Positions 1-8,913 of a DNA stretch of 47,293 nucleotides are shown here, one piece after another (position 1 is the stretch's first letter; each line of letters starts with the position of its first letter). The stretch is from Marinobacter persicus (GTDB lineage: Bacteria > Pseudomonadota > Gammaproteobacteria > Pseudomonadales > Oleiphilaceae): NCBI RefSeq assembly GCF_002934325.1, contig NZ_PTIV01000028.1, forward strand, positions 1 to 47,293. The letters are read 5' to 3'. The translations under genes and the position numbers were made by a program. The notes under the pieces are model-generated. The model saw only the letters and a program-made list of their open reading frames with translations. It did no database searches and had not been told where the DNA came from.

Positions 1-22
1 CCCCGCGTCGCTACGCTCCGAT

Positions 23-91
23 GGGTGGCAGCCTTGCTCCGGTCCGGGTGGCAGGCTTCACGTGGAATGGGTGGCAACCTTCAGCGGTTTA
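23..91. repeat. Three 23-bp tandem imperfect repeats (GGGTGGCA)
   Basis: GGGTGGCA occurs at 23-30, 46-53 and 69-76, an exact 23-bp period. The remainder of each unit is similar but diverged (for example GGCTTCA and ACCTTCA after the core). The third unit overlaps the stop codon of the recombinase-like gene. Multiple short repeats of this kind are typical of IS21-family ends, and the motif resembles ends I associate with that family. No transposase is visible inside the window, so the identity is only a guess. Confidence 0.45.
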
Positions 92-3000
92 CGCAATTAA
101 CCGCTGGTCCAAACTCAGCCCCGAATCGTCGGCAATACAGGATTGAGTGGCTCGATAGTCGTCCAGGCTAATGAGGCCTGGACTCACAGTCCGCTCTTCA
201 ATATCAATATCCAGCTCGGACCAATCGGGATTCATCACCCCAAAACGCTGAGCCCACCGGAAGAAGTGAACAAGCCTTTCGCCAAAATAGCGGTTGTTCC
301 GTGACGACTCTCGTTTGTACTCCAGCATACCGGCACACAATTCGGTGAGTTCGTCGCTATCCAGTGCGACAAAATCGACCGAATACGCCAACTCCGCAAA
401 AGGGCCGGATAGCGCAGACCAGTAATCCTTTAGGGAGGATTGAGCATAGGGTTTAAAGACCTGACCCTTTTTCCCTTTGCCTCCGCGAGTAAGGTCTACA
501 ATCCAATAACCAATCAGCAGCATGGCTGAAGATAATGCATTCCTATTTTCGTGACACTGCTTTTCGATCGTCCGCGCGGTCTGCTCAGCTTTGCGCTTGG
601 TCGGCTCGTATGCTTTCAGACATTCATAAATGCTGTCTTTGAAAGATGCCGCTTGCTTTTGCAGCCGACATTTATCCCGCTCAAACCTCATGCCAGGCTT
701 GATACTAGCGTCCACATTCTCAGCCATTACATGCGACTTATCGTCATCAGGTCTCTTAACAAACTTTCGCTCAGTCAGTCGCAACCCGTCGCTCCATGAA
801 AAACTGGTGGGCGGCACTCGTCCGCTCAGAGCTCCAGCAACCATTCCTGGGAGCTGCACCAAATTGCACTGATCAATAATGCCGCTTACCCAATGGAGGA
901 TTTCCGAAACACTTGTGATGGCACTCCCGTGATGCTCTTGGTGAAGTTCAAGAAGAGCAGCCACTTCCTTAACGTCGTCCAGCGATGACTCAGCAACGTG
1001 ACGAGCTAACTCCAATCCATAGGCCAGTAGCGATCCCGTCTTATAGCTGACTTTATGACGTTGGACGGGTGCTTGAAAATCTGACGGGATCAGCGTTTCG
1101 CTGTATTCAAGATAAATCTGTTTACCATGTTGCACGATCCGGCAGTGCCGGCCTTGTGAAATGTCCTGCAGAAGGCGCCTATAACCAATGCGCTTTTCCA
1201 CAGCAAACAGTAAACAACCCACGACTAGCGCTTTGCTCTTAGTCAGATCAGACTTCTGAACACGACTGCGGACTTCATCCGCCCATCGCTGCATAGCTGG
1301 AAATAAAGCGAGAGACTGAGCAACTGTCTCAGACAGGTGTGTTTGTTCTTGCTGGAGCCGAGTGAGGCGTTTAGTGAACTTACTGCCAGGCTCCAGTGAT
1401 GACCGGTTAACGATTTTTGCAAGGACTCGATACCGCAATGATGCTTGAGGATGAGGCATCTGATCCGACCGGGACAACATTTGATTGATCAATTGCCTCA
1501 GCTCATCCGCTTGCAACTCGTCGATGCCTCTATTATCCAGGAAAAGATCAATCTCATCCCTAGCCTCCCGAATCGCTTTTTGTACCCGGATTTTACGGCG
1601 TCGTGCGCGATACTTGAGACCAAACACGGTCGGCTCTCTGTATCGGCTTTCGTTGGCTGCCAGAGATAGTAGTGGAGGGGTTTCCCCGCCACTATTGGGC
1701 GGTATTTGAAATCCTAACTTTTCAAAAATGGCATTTAAGGTATCCAAACTCTCAGCTGCATCCGCACTCCAGCATCTGGCCGAGAAATCGCCGTATGTCC
1801 CTACCCCTCTCTCAGAGTGCCCCATCCAACCCTCGATCAACTCAGCGTTGATGCCGGCACTTGAGAGTTGCTGTGCATACCGATGCCGAAATAGGTTATC
1901 GGGCAGCGCCCATTCGAACAGCGCCCCTTCCAGTTGGTCGGCATCTGCCATGGAATGCCATTTAACTTGTCGATCAAGCAAAAAGAAAAAAGGCATCTTG
2001 GCAGCTTTGCCACTGGCCATTGCGTCCAGACTGTCCGCCAACTCCGAACGGTGTTTTCTGATGCTTGCCGACAAAGCCAGTAGATGCTCTCGATACTCCC
2101 TGACTATAACCCTCGCCTTTTCTGGAAGGGGCACGAGCCGCCCTGCGTGCAACTCGTCGTCCGTTTTATCATTTATATATACGCAGCCTACTTCTAAGTT
2201 AAAAAAGGCCGATGACTCGAATGGGTCTCTTAGTGGTCGTGCTCCCGTAGCTGCGTAGAGAGCCATCACTACATATTGGGCCAAGGCATTGTGATAGGCC
2301 GAGAAATTTTTCTCGCGGGCAAGATTGAGTTTTCTGGTGGCACTATGAACCTCCTCGACCAGCAAGGATTCAAAAGGAACTAACCGACTGCCGATGAAAT
2401 TCAGATTCGAAGCTCGATTTTCCCGATCATGAATGGTCAGCCCCAAACCTTTCTCTATCGCCTTTACATCCCAGGAATCATAGCTACAAGCACCTGGTAA
2501 CGCTGATTTGGGGTGAGAGGTTAAAAGACGGGCAAAGCGGCTGTCTGCGGTATCATTAAAGACCCGCTGAGGGGTTCTATTAGCCAGCATTCCGCTTTTT
2601 ATGCGACCCAATAGCTTGTCGTCACAGCGATTAAACCACTGTTCACTCGATATTTCCTGGTAGTTAGCCCATAACTGTCCCAGTGTTGAAGGGAACGTTT
2701 CGGAACTCTTTGATGCCCTCAGTAACACCGACTGAATAAACGTCGGGACTTCAAATTCTAGGACCTCATCCACCGGGTGAACCAAATGCTGGGTTTGTTC
2801 ATCTGGCCGCCAACCGCTGTGTCGTCGAGGAGCCGCCCTCTTCAACAGCTTAAAATCTTCAACCAAGCTCCATTCATCGATATGGTTGTCGCCAATCGTT
2901 ATCCGCTCAACAAATGCCAGAGTGCGTGACAGTGTTAGAGCAATCCAAACGTAGGCACCTGCCAACTTATCGGTGAGTTCAGGAGCCTCGAGTTGCTTGG

Positions 3001-4048
3001 CAATCCACTCATCAATTCCCGCTATTTCGGGTGGCAGCAGCCGGCTCCATGACCAAGGCAGATAATGGGCGAGCTCTATATTCTGAATCAGAACACTTTT
3101 TGAACTTAAAGTTTGCTCGCCGGCGGTGTCGGTGGGATCCACTTCAACGAGTAGGCTGTCGCCACTATCCTCATCGCCCTCTGAAGGAGCAACAAGAATC
3201 TCAAAACGGGCATCATCTAACTCAAAGGTCACATCTGACGTTCTTGGAGCGTAGTGCTGCCGGAGATATTGAAGGTCCGGCACACTACCCGTTTTTAAGC
3301 CCACGGGTTTGTTGTGACCCTCAGCAATTGCCTGAATGCAGTTTAAAAAATGACTGGATCTGCCCTTGGCTTCCGATCGAACACGTTGAGTCGCATTCTT
3401 GACGGCGCTCGTAAACTGAAGATAGTTTCCAGATCGATTTTGAAGTTGGCTATCGGCAATACTCAGAAAACGATCAATCAGAGCCCACTTCTGGTCTCTT
3501 TCATCCAAAATTAAAAAGGAAGCCGCTCCCGCAATATTAGAATCGGCAACATTCTGGTAGCGCACCACCCGTTCAACCGCCTGCAAGACCAACCAGAGCC
3601 TGATTGCCCGCCTCAAACGAAAAGCCCGCCCCTCTTCGCATCTCGAGAGCGGATGAATCAGCATCGTCAGAAGATAGATGTTATTGGACTTTGGCCCGTA
3701 TCGCCGAACGGTTCGTTTGGCGGAACCTTGATGACTTAAAGGTTGGTATTGCTTACTGAGCTCATCGTTAGAGTGAAAAGCTCTTGAGAGCTCCAAAAGA
3801 TCCCTGGCAAATTGATTATCAGACCACTGCTGTAAAATCTGAATGGACTCAGGAAACGACGCCTCTTCTATGAGGTTAGGAATCCCAACTATTTTAGGGT
3901 TGAGGTTGAGGGTGTAATAACAGAGCTCGACAGGGTATTCTAAGCTCTCGTTGATTGCCCACCGGCAGAGGTACTCAAACCTCTCGCCGAGCCTTACGGT
4001 CATTTCTGTGGCGAGGTCTTGGTGTTCTCTGTGCCCATCCTGAATCAC
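89..4048 (-). CDS. Giant tyrosine-recombinase-like protein of a genomic island
   Basis: A 1319-residue protein, far longer than ordinary phage-type integrases (about 300-450 residues). The middle carries a tyrosine-recombinase core: R604 in GARPLRDP, K628 in NDKTDD, N718 and R721 in NLFRHRYAQQL, H744 in MGHSERG, and candidate nucleophile Y752 in GTYGDF. The usual His of the HxxR box is Asn here. About 600 residues before and 565 after the core match nothing I recognise; the C-terminal part has Arg/Lys-rich, helix-like stretches. It starts at a GTG (4046-4048) with AGGAA about 13 nt upstream, and an internal ATG at codon 16 is possible. It reads away from the tRNA-fMet fragment at 4170-4195, the place expected for an island integrase. 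Base composition looks less GC-rich than the core genes. The C-terminus ends inside the 23-bp repeats, so it may have been trimmed by an insertion. The recombinase fold is fairly sure; activity and family are not. Confidence 0.7.
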   Translation of the reverse strand: MIQDGHREHQDLATEMTVRLGERFEYLCRWAINESLEYPVELCYYTLNLNPKIVGIPNLIEEASFPESIQILQQWSDNQFARDLLELSRAFHSNDELSKQYQPLSHQGSAKRTVRRYGPKSNNIYLLTMLIHPLSRCEEGRAFRLRRAIRLWLVLQAVERVVRYQNVADSNIAGAASFLILDERDQKWALIDRFLSIADSQLQNRSGNYLQFTSAVKNATQRVRSEAKGRSSHFLNCIQAIAEGHNKPVGLKTGSVPDLQYLRQHYAPRTSDVTFELDDARFEILVAPSEGDEDSGDSLLVEVDPTDTAGEQTLSSKSVLIQNIELAHYLPWSWSRLLPPEIAGIDEWIAKQLEAPELTDKLAGAYVWIALTLSRTLAFVERITIGDNHIDEWSLVEDFKLLKRAAPRRHSGWRPDEQTQHLVHPVDEVLEFEVPTFIQSVLLRASKSSETFPSTLGQLWANYQEISSEQWFNRCDDKLLGRIKSGMLANRTPQRVFNDTADSRFARLLTSHPKSALPGACSYDSWDVKAIEKGLGLTIHDRENRASNLNFIGSRLVPFESLLVEEVHSATRKLNLAREKNFSAYHNALAQYVVMALYAATGARPLRDPFESSAFFNLEVGCVYINDKTDDELHAGRLVPLPEKARVIVREYREHLLALSASIRKHRSELADSLDAMASGKAAKMPFFFLLDRQVKWHSMADADQLEGALFEWALPDNLFRHRYAQQLSSAGINAELIEGWMGHSERGVGTYGDFSARCWSADAAESLDTLNAIFEKLGFQIPPNSGGETPPLLSLAANESRYREPTVFGLKYRARRRKIRVQKAIREARDEIDLFLDNRGIDELQADELRQLINQMLSRSDQMPHPQASLRYRVLAKIVNRSSLEPGSKFTKRLTRLQQEQTHLSETVAQSLALFPAMQRWADEVRSRVQKSDLTKSKALVVGCLLFAVEKRIGYRRLLQDISQGRHCRIVQHGKQIYLEYSETLIPSDFQAPVQRHKVSYKTGSLLAYGLELARHVAESSLDDVKEVAALLELHQEHHGSAITSVSEILHWVSGIIDQCNLVQLPGMVAGALSGRVPPTSFSWSDGLRLTERKFVKRPDDDKSHVMAENVDASIKPGMRFERDKCRLQKQAASFKDSIYECLKAYEPTKRKAEQTARTIEKQCHENRNALSSAMLLIGYWIVDLTRGGKGKKGQVFKPYAQSSLKDYWSALSGPFAELAYSVDFVALDSDELTELCAGMLEYKRESSRNNRYFGERLVHFFRWAQRFGVMNPDWSELDIDIEERTVSPGLISLDDYRATQSCIADDSGLSLDQRLIA

Positions 4049-4169
4049 GTCATTAGTTCCTAATTGTTCCTACGTCCATTTGTAGGATAGCTCAGAATCC
4101 TCCCTATATGATGATTTCAGGCATTTTTTCGCAAATTAGGGACAATTAACCAATATCTCATCTGTCATT

Positions 4170-4195
4170 CTCATAACCTTGGTTCGAATCCAGCC
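4170..4195 (+). pseudogene. 3' fragment of a tRNA-fMet gene (island attachment site)
   Basis: The sequence contains the anticodon-loop bases CTCATAACC (4170-4178) followed directly by the T-arm, acceptor 3' strand and CCA of tRNA-fMet (4179-4195). The 9 bases that separate these parts in the intact tRNA (6160-6168) are missing, and nothing to the left of 4170 matches the tRNA. It cannot fold as a tRNA. Integrative elements commonly leave such a 3' fragment at one end and rebuild the complete gene at the other, so this is most simply the right attachment site of an island extending to the left. Confidence 0.75.
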
Positions 4196-4238
4196 CCCGC
4201 TACCAATTGAAATAAGGCCGGCTAATGCCGGCCTTATT
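4179..4238 (+). repeat. 60-bp direct repeat, copy 1 (putative attR)
   Basis: Identical over 60 bp to 6169-6228. It covers the tRNA-fMet T-arm, acceptor strand, CCA and the downstream terminator hairpin. Identity stops immediately on both sides apart from the 9-nt CTCATAACC block upstream. It lies about 130 bp from the start of the recombinase-like gene. Confidence 0.85.
4211..4238 (+). terminator. Terminator hairpin duplicated behind the tRNA fragment
   Basis: A perfect 12-bp stem (AATAAGGCCGGC, 4211-4222, and its complement, 4227-4238) with a TAAT loop. It is an exact copy of the hairpin behind the intact tRNA-fMet. Because the stem is symmetric with A/T-rich ends, it could stop transcription from either side. 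The rest of the 349-nt stretch 4049-4397 shows no gene that I can support. Confidence 0.65.
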
Positions 4239-4397
4239 GCGTTCTGCGGGGGGCTTTTCTGTTCCCACCTATCTACCCACACTTCTATCGAAATTAACGA
4301 CACTCTTGATCTGGGCCAATAGGGCTGTACCACCGCCTGTGCAACAATCCTTCCTAATAATAGAAATTATATACATCATTTATGGAAGGAAGACAGC

Positions 4398-6002
4398 ATG
4401 CGTCCACGAGCCCTTGTATCCCATACCATTCAGCTCGTCCTGCGTTCCATCGGCGTGCGCAAACTTGATCATCAATTCTTTCTTTCCTACACGCTGATCT
4501 TCCTCTGCGCCCTGGGTTCGGCATCGTTCCTGTATTTCAGTACAGACCCGGGCGAGGCCCGGTCATTGAATGTGGCCGGCGCACAACGCATGCTCAGTCA
4601 GCGGGTCGCCAAGGAAGTCCAGATGGTGGCTGCCGGCGTGGAAGAGCCCGCCCAGGCCCAAAAAACCATTGAGCAATGGGAGCGTGCCCATGGCTGGTTG
4701 CTGAACGGCAGTGAAGAGGCTGGCGTTCCGGCCGTAAAGGACCCAGAGATCCGCGCCCAACTGGAGAGCGTGTTCGCGCTCTGGCAAGAGTACCGGCCTG
4801 CTCTGGTTGATTACATGAATGCCCCGGACACCCAAACGCTCAAACAACTACAAGAGATGTCACCACGTGTCCTGTCGGAGATGAACGAGGCGGTTGGCAT
4901 GATGTCCACGCTTGCCGACCGCAATACCCAGTTCAATCAGATCATGTCCATTTCCATGGTCCTGGCCATTCTGATGCTGGTCATCCTGGGCCGGATGTTC
5001 GGCCTCACCTACCTGATGGATCAGATACACATGCTGCAGAACCGGCTCCTTGCCCTGGCCAATGGCGACTTCCGTCAGACCATGGAGCACGAATTCAAGG
5101 ACAATGAGATTGCCGAAATCGTCGAAGCCTACAACACCATGAGACGCCAGATCGGCGAACTGGTTGGCGGTGTCCGGGACGCCGCCAGGCAGATTGATGA
5201 CAGCACGGCGCAGGCTGCCGACATCATCGAGCAGTCACGACAGGGAGTCGACCACCAGCGTTCTGACACCGACCAGGTGGCCACCGCTGTCAACGAAATG
5301 AGCGCCACGGTTCAGGAGGTCGCCCGAAACACCAGTGACGCAGCCGAGGCCACCGTTCGGGCAGAACAGCAGACGGATGCCGGACAGCGTACAGTCTCCA
5401 GCGCCGCGCAAAGGGTGCATGCCCTCTCTGCCCGCATGGCTGAACTCAAGGAACTCACCACCCGCCTGCAAGATGAAAGCCGGGAAGTGGGAACCGTATT
5501 GTCAGTGATCACAGACATTGCGGATCAGACCAACCTGCTGGCCCTGAACGCGGCGATTGAAGCCGCCCGGGCCGGCGAAGCCGGGCGGGGGTTCGCGGTT
5601 GTGGCCGATGAGGTTCGTGGACTGGCCCGTAGAACCCAGGAATCCATTGGCAAAATCGATGACATCGTAGGCCGCTTCCAGGCCGGCACCGGTGAAGTCG
5701 CCGAAGCCATGCAAAAAGGCCAGGAAGAGGCCCATCAAGGCGCGGACGCCATGAGTGAAGCCGAGGCCGCCTTGCGGGAAATCGCCGACACGGTCACCAC
5801 CATCCGTTCCATGGCTGACCAGATTGCCACAGCAACTGAAGAGCAGAGCCAGGTGGCGGACGAAATCGACCAGCGGGTGATCAAGATTGCCGAAGTGGCC
5901 GACCAGAACACTGCGGGCATGACAGAGACCGTGACCGCCACCGGTACCATTCAGGCGCAGGTCCGGCGACTGCGAGGATTGGTCGAAAACCTGAAAGTCT
6001 AA
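4398..6002 (+). CDS. Methyl-accepting chemotaxis protein, PilJ-type sensor
   Basis: A 534-residue transmembrane chemoreceptor. TM1 lies at about residues 30-52. It is followed by a short extracytoplasmic region with [17 protein letters not shown], the signature of the PilJ/NIT-type sensor helix pair. TM2 lies at about 178-203, then a HAMP segment, a long coiled coil and the highly conserved receptor hairpin near residues 370-415 ([31 protein letters not shown]). It should signal to a CheA-type kinase, either flagellar or pilus-associated; the ligand cannot be read from the sequence. The start ATG is preceded by GGAAGGAAG. The gene stands alone between two copies of the 60-bp tRNA-fMet repeat. 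Family assignment is secure; which chemosensory pathway it serves is unknown. Confidence 0.93.
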   Translation: MRPRALVSHTIQLVLRSIGVRKLDHQFFLSYTLIFLCALGSASFLYFSTDPGEARSLNVAGAQRMLSQRVAKEVQMVAAGVEEPAQAQKTIEQWERAHGWLLNGSEEAGVPAVKDPEIRAQLESVFALWQEYRPALVDYMNAPDTQTLKQLQEMSPRVLSEMNEAVGMMSTLADRNTQFNQIMSISMVLAILMLVILGRMFGLTYLMDQIHMLQNRLLALANGDFRQTMEHEFKDNEIAEIVEAYNTMRRQIGELVGGVRDAARQIDDSTAQAADIIEQSRQGVDHQRSDTDQVATAVNEMSATVQEVARNTSDAAEATVRAEQQTDAGQRTVSSAAQRVHALSARMAELKELTTRLQDESREVGTVLSVITDIADQTNLLALNAAIEAARAGEAGRGFAVVADEVRGLARRTQESIGKIDDIVGRFQAGTGEVAEAMQKGQEEAHQGADAMSEAEAALREIADTVTTIRSMADQIATATEEQSQVADEIDQRVIKIAEVADQNTAGMTETVTATGTIQAQVRRLRGLVENLKV

Positions 6003-6045
6003 GCTCGCAGGGCCCCGGCCTGCCTGAAATTGTTTGCGGGAATAG

Positions 6046-6074
6046 TTGACAGTCACACACTGCCTCTGTACTAT
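6046..6074 (+). promoter_or_regulatory. Sigma-70 promoter of tRNA-fMet
   Basis: TTGACA (6046-6051), a 17-nt spacer and TACTAT (6069-6074), ending 44 nt before the mature tRNA. This is a near-consensus housekeeping promoter followed by a GC-containing discriminator, as expected for a stable-RNA gene. Confidence 0.8.
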
Positions 6075-6118
6075 TCGCACCACGTTGATCGGCGCACACC
6101 GGTTAACAACCAGTTTGA

Positions 6119-6228
<110 letters not shown>

Positions 6229-6268
6229 TGTTTCCACAGATCTAAGTCCGATAGCGTTCGAACTCCCC

Positions 6269-6829
6269 CTATTTCGCCACCTTGCAGTTCTCCCCGGCCA
6301 ACGAATCATCGTCGACTTCATAGTCGATTTCCTGCCTCGCCCGGTCCAGGTCATGGCGCTGTAATTTGCGCACTTTGCGTCTCAGCCGCCCTTCCAGAAA
6401 CCGCCGGACTTCTTCATCGCTTTCCAGTAACAGGCCGGGAATCGATTCCGGAGTTTTGGTTTCCGGATTGAGTGCAACCATGGTGAAATAGGAGGTATTG
6501 GTGTGCCGGATGGCCCCGGTTTTGAAGTTTTCGGAAACAACCCGGATACCGATTTCCATCGAGGACTTGCCGGTATAGTTCACTGACGAATACAGCGTCA
6601 GAATTTCTCCGACCTCGACCGGGTTCAGGAAATCCACCTTATCCACTGACGCGGTCACACAGTAACATTTGGAGTGAGACGCCGCGCAGGCATAGGCGAT
6701 TTTGTCCATCAGAGACAGCACCACACCGCCATGGACTTTTCCGCCAAAATTCTCATAGGAAGGAACCATCAGTTCCCTCAGGACAATTTGCGATGATTTT
6801 ACCGGGTAGAATTCATCACTTTTTCTCAC
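6269..6829 (-). CDS. Hotdog-fold acyl-CoA thioesterase (YciA/YkhA-like)
   Basis: About 186 residues. The hotdog signature GGKVHGGVVLSLMDKIAY contains the long helix and the acidic residue typical of acyl-CoA thioesterases of the YciA/BACH group. These hydrolyse acyl-CoA to free acid and CoA in the cytoplasm. The C-terminal 60 residues are charged (LRRKVRKLQRHDLDRAR) and go beyond the hotdog core. I place the start at GTG 6827-6829 because AGGGGA lies 6 nt upstream. A longer frame reaches a GTG at 6877 but has no ribosome binding site there. It is a single gene, convergent with the tRNA and divergent from msrAB. The chain-length preference cannot be told. Confidence 0.85.
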   Translation of the reverse strand: MRKSDEFYPVKSSQIVLRELMVPSYENFGGKVHGGVVLSLMDKIAYACAASHSKCYCVTASVDKVDFLNPVEVGEILTLYSSVNYTGKSSMEIGIRVVSENFKTGAIRHTNTSYFTMVALNPETKTPESIPGLLLESDEEVRRFLEGRLRRKVRKLQRHDLDRARQEIDYEVDDDSLAGENCKVAK

Positions 6830-6938
6830 GTGAGGTCCCCTGTCCGCTTTTTGTTGTGCCCGGAGAATAACATGCACGGAAACCCAACAAGGTTATTGAG
6901 TCGTACAACTACGGACACCCGATGACCCTGCGGGCTTT

Positions 6939-6962
6939 TGAGGAATTATCTTTCATTCCTCA
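6939..6962. promoter_or_regulatory. 8-bp inverted repeat upstream of msrAB
   Basis: TGAGGAAT (6939-6946) and ATTCCTCA (6955-6962) form a perfect dyad around an 8-nt spacer, 52 nt before the msrAB start codon in a divergent intergenic region. It could be an operator or a short leader hairpin; nothing identifies the regulator. Confidence 0.3.
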
Positions 6963-7014
6963 GGTCAGAACAGGTAAGTCACCTTCGACGATCCAGATAA
7001 TTCGGGATGGTTTT

Positions 7015-8229
7015 ATGAAACGTGTACCACTTCCTTTGCAACTGTTGTTCGCCGCCACCCTGGCTCTTCTGGCTGGCTGCCAGGCCGGTGCCAGCGATGC
7101 CAAATCCGGGGACACTTCCTTTGCGCCAGACGATCCTTCTCTGGCCGTCGCCACTTTTGCCGGCGGCTGCTTCTGGTGTGTGGAACAGGCTTATGAAGAA
7201 CGGGTCCCCGGCGTTGTTGAAGCCGTGTCAGGGTATAGCGGTGGAAGCGAAAAGAACCCGACCTATGAGCAGGTCTCGAGTGGGCAGACCGGCCATACAG
7301 AGTCTGTTCAGGTTTACTACGACCCAGACGTGATCACCTATGAGGGCCTGCTGCAGGCGCTCTGGCGGACCATGGACCCCACCGATCCCAATGGTCAGTT
7401 CGTCGACCGGGGCCAGCAGTACCGCCCGGCCATTTTTTACCACAACGCTGAACAGAAACGCATCGCGGAAGCTTCGAAGCAGGCACTGGCCGAATCCGGC
7501 CGATACGACGATCCGGTGATTATCGACATCGTGCCCTTTGAAGCCTTCTACGAAGCGGAAAAATACCATCAGGATTACTACCGCAAGAATCCGGTGCGCT
7601 ACAAGATCTACACCTACAATTCCGGCCGCTACCAGTTCATCGAGGACGTATGGGGAGACGACCAGGAAGTGGATTACAGCCAGTATCGCCCTGAGCAAAC
7701 CAGCAGCGACGAGAATGGCAACAGCAACGCCGCCATGGAGGCAAACAGCAACGGCTTTGATGCCAGCAGCTTTGAAAAACCGTCCGATAAAGTGCTGAAA
7801 GAACGCCTGACGCCGATGCAATACGAGGTCACCCAGCTGGACGGCACCGAACCGGCGTTCCAGAATGAGTATTACGATGAGAAACGGGCGGGCCTGTATG
7901 TCGATATTGTCTCTGGTGAACCCCTGTTCTCTTCCAGTGACAAGTATAAGTCCAACACCGGCTGGCCCAGCTTTGTCCGGCCCATCGAACCGGGTGTTGT
8001 GGTCGAGAAAGAAGACCGTTCCTGGTTTGGCGTGCGCACGGAAATCCGAAGCAAAGTGGCCGACTCTCACCTTGGCCACGTGTTCACCGATGGTCCGCCG
8101 CCAACCGGGCTTCGCTACTGCATGAACTCTGCCGCTCTGCGCTTTATCCCCAAGGAAGACATGGCGGCCGAGGGCTACGGCCAGTACCTGGATCAGGTTG
8201 GACCAACCATGGACGTTGAAACCAAATGA
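7015..8229 (+). CDS. msrAB: Methionine sulfoxide reductase MsrA-MsrB fusion lipoprotein
   Basis: A 404-residue fusion that reduces both S- and R-methionine sulfoxide in proteins. Residues 1-22 are a lipoprotein signal peptide with lipobox LAGC (C22), so it acts outside the cytoplasm, anchored to a membrane. The MsrA domain follows (about 45-210), with GGCFWC and catalytic C52. After a Ser/Asn/Glu-rich linker comes the MsrB domain (about 265-395), with GWPSF, SHLGHVF and catalytic C369 in [11 protein letters not shown]. The zinc-binding CxxC pairs of many MsrB proteins are absent (SGEPLF, DSHLGH). The start ATG at 7015 is chosen because it begins the signal peptide; the frame is open to 6922. 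It is the first gene of a tight operon, ending 1 nt before the ABC ATPase gene. Extracytoplasmic Msr enzymes need a membrane electron donor; no obvious partner is adjacent. Confidence 0.93.
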   Translation: MKRVPLPLQLLFAATLALLAGCQAGASDAKSGDTSFAPDDPSLAVATFAGGCFWCVEQAYEERVPGVVEAVSGYSGGSEKNPTYEQVSSGQTGHTESVQVYYDPDVITYEGLLQALWRTMDPTDPNGQFVDRGQQYRPAIFYHNAEQKRIAEASKQALAESGRYDDPVIIDIVPFEAFYEAEKYHQDYYRKNPVRYKIYTYNSGRYQFIEDVWGDDQEVDYSQYRPEQTSSDENGNSNAAMEANSNGFDASSFEKPSDKVLKERLTPMQYEVTQLDGTEPAFQNEYYDEKRAGLYVDIVSGEPLFSSSDKYKSNTGWPSFVRPIEPGVVVEKEDRSWFGVRTEIRSKVADSHLGHVFTDGPPPTGLRYCMNSAALRFIPKEDMAAEGYGQYLDQVGPTMDVETK

Positions 8230-8230
8230 C

Positions 8231-8908
8231 ATGACGGACGCGCTGCTAACCGCCTGCAACCTCACAAAACAGTTCCGCAGCGGCACCCAGCGCGTGCCGG
8301 TCCTTGATGACATCTCCCTCGAACTATCCCGGGGTGGATCGCTCGCGCTGACCGGACGCTCCGGCTCCGGCAAGAGTACACTGCTGAACATTCTCTGCGG
8401 TCTTGAAGCACCGGACGCAGGCAGTGTGCGCGTGCTCGGTCAACAGTTCGAAGGCACAGCCAGCAACGCTCGGATTGAAAGCCGATGGGCGACTCTGCGG
8501 CGACAACAGATCGGCGTGGTCTTCCAGGAAGCCAACCTGATGCCCGCCCTGTCCCTGCTGGATAACGTACGCCTGCGAGCCCGCTTGGCCGGACAGGACC
8601 AGGAAAACAGCCAGGACTGGCTGGCACGACTGGATATCGGCGAACTCGCGCACCGCTACCCGGACCAGGTCTCCGGCGGCCAGCGCCAGCGTGCCGCGTT
8701 GGCCATGGCCTTTGCCATGAAACCGTCTCTGATCCTGGCCGACGAACCCACCGGCAGCCTGGACCGCCACACCGCCGAGGCGGTCATCGAACAACTCTTT
8801 GAACTCCAGTCGAGGTACGGTTGCGGCCTGGTTCTGGCGACGCACGACAGCGAACTGGCCGCCCGATGTGGCCAGCGCCTGGACCTTGGTCACCTCTCCC
8901 GGGACTGA
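8231..8908 (+). CDS. ABC transporter ATP-binding protein (LolD/MacB/AttE-like)
   Basis: A 225-residue ATPase. Walker A is GRSGSGKST (42-50), the signature is [15 protein letters not shown], Walker B is [12 protein letters not shown], and the H-loop is ATHDSE. The PTGSLD form and small size are typical of the MacB/LolD/FtsE group, which drives mechanotransmission with FtsX-type permeases rather than import. The start ATG at 8231 lies directly behind the msrAB stop, and the FtsX-type permease gene begins 5 nt after its own stop. The three-gene set of ATPase, permease and AttH-like protein resembles the attEFGH set of Agrobacterium. The substrate is unknown; a lipid or lipoprotein-like cargo would fit. 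Confidence 0.92.
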   Translation: MTDALLTACNLTKQFRSGTQRVPVLDDISLELSRGGSLALTGRSGSGKSTLLNILCGLEAPDAGSVRVLGQQFEGTASNARIESRWATLRRQQIGVVFQEANLMPALSLLDNVRLRARLAGQDQENSQDWLARLDIGELAHRYPDQVSGGQRQRAALAMAFAMKPSLILADEPTGSLDRHTAEAVIEQLFELQSRYGCGLVLATHDSELAARCGQRLDLGHLSRD

Positions 8909-8913
8909 CACCC

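Noticed and set aside
7228..8391. Long minus-strand open frame (387 codons) opposite msrAB
   Set aside because: It is the antisense of a clearly recognised MsrA-MsrB protein, has no ribosome binding site and resembles no family; a by-product of GC-rich codon use.
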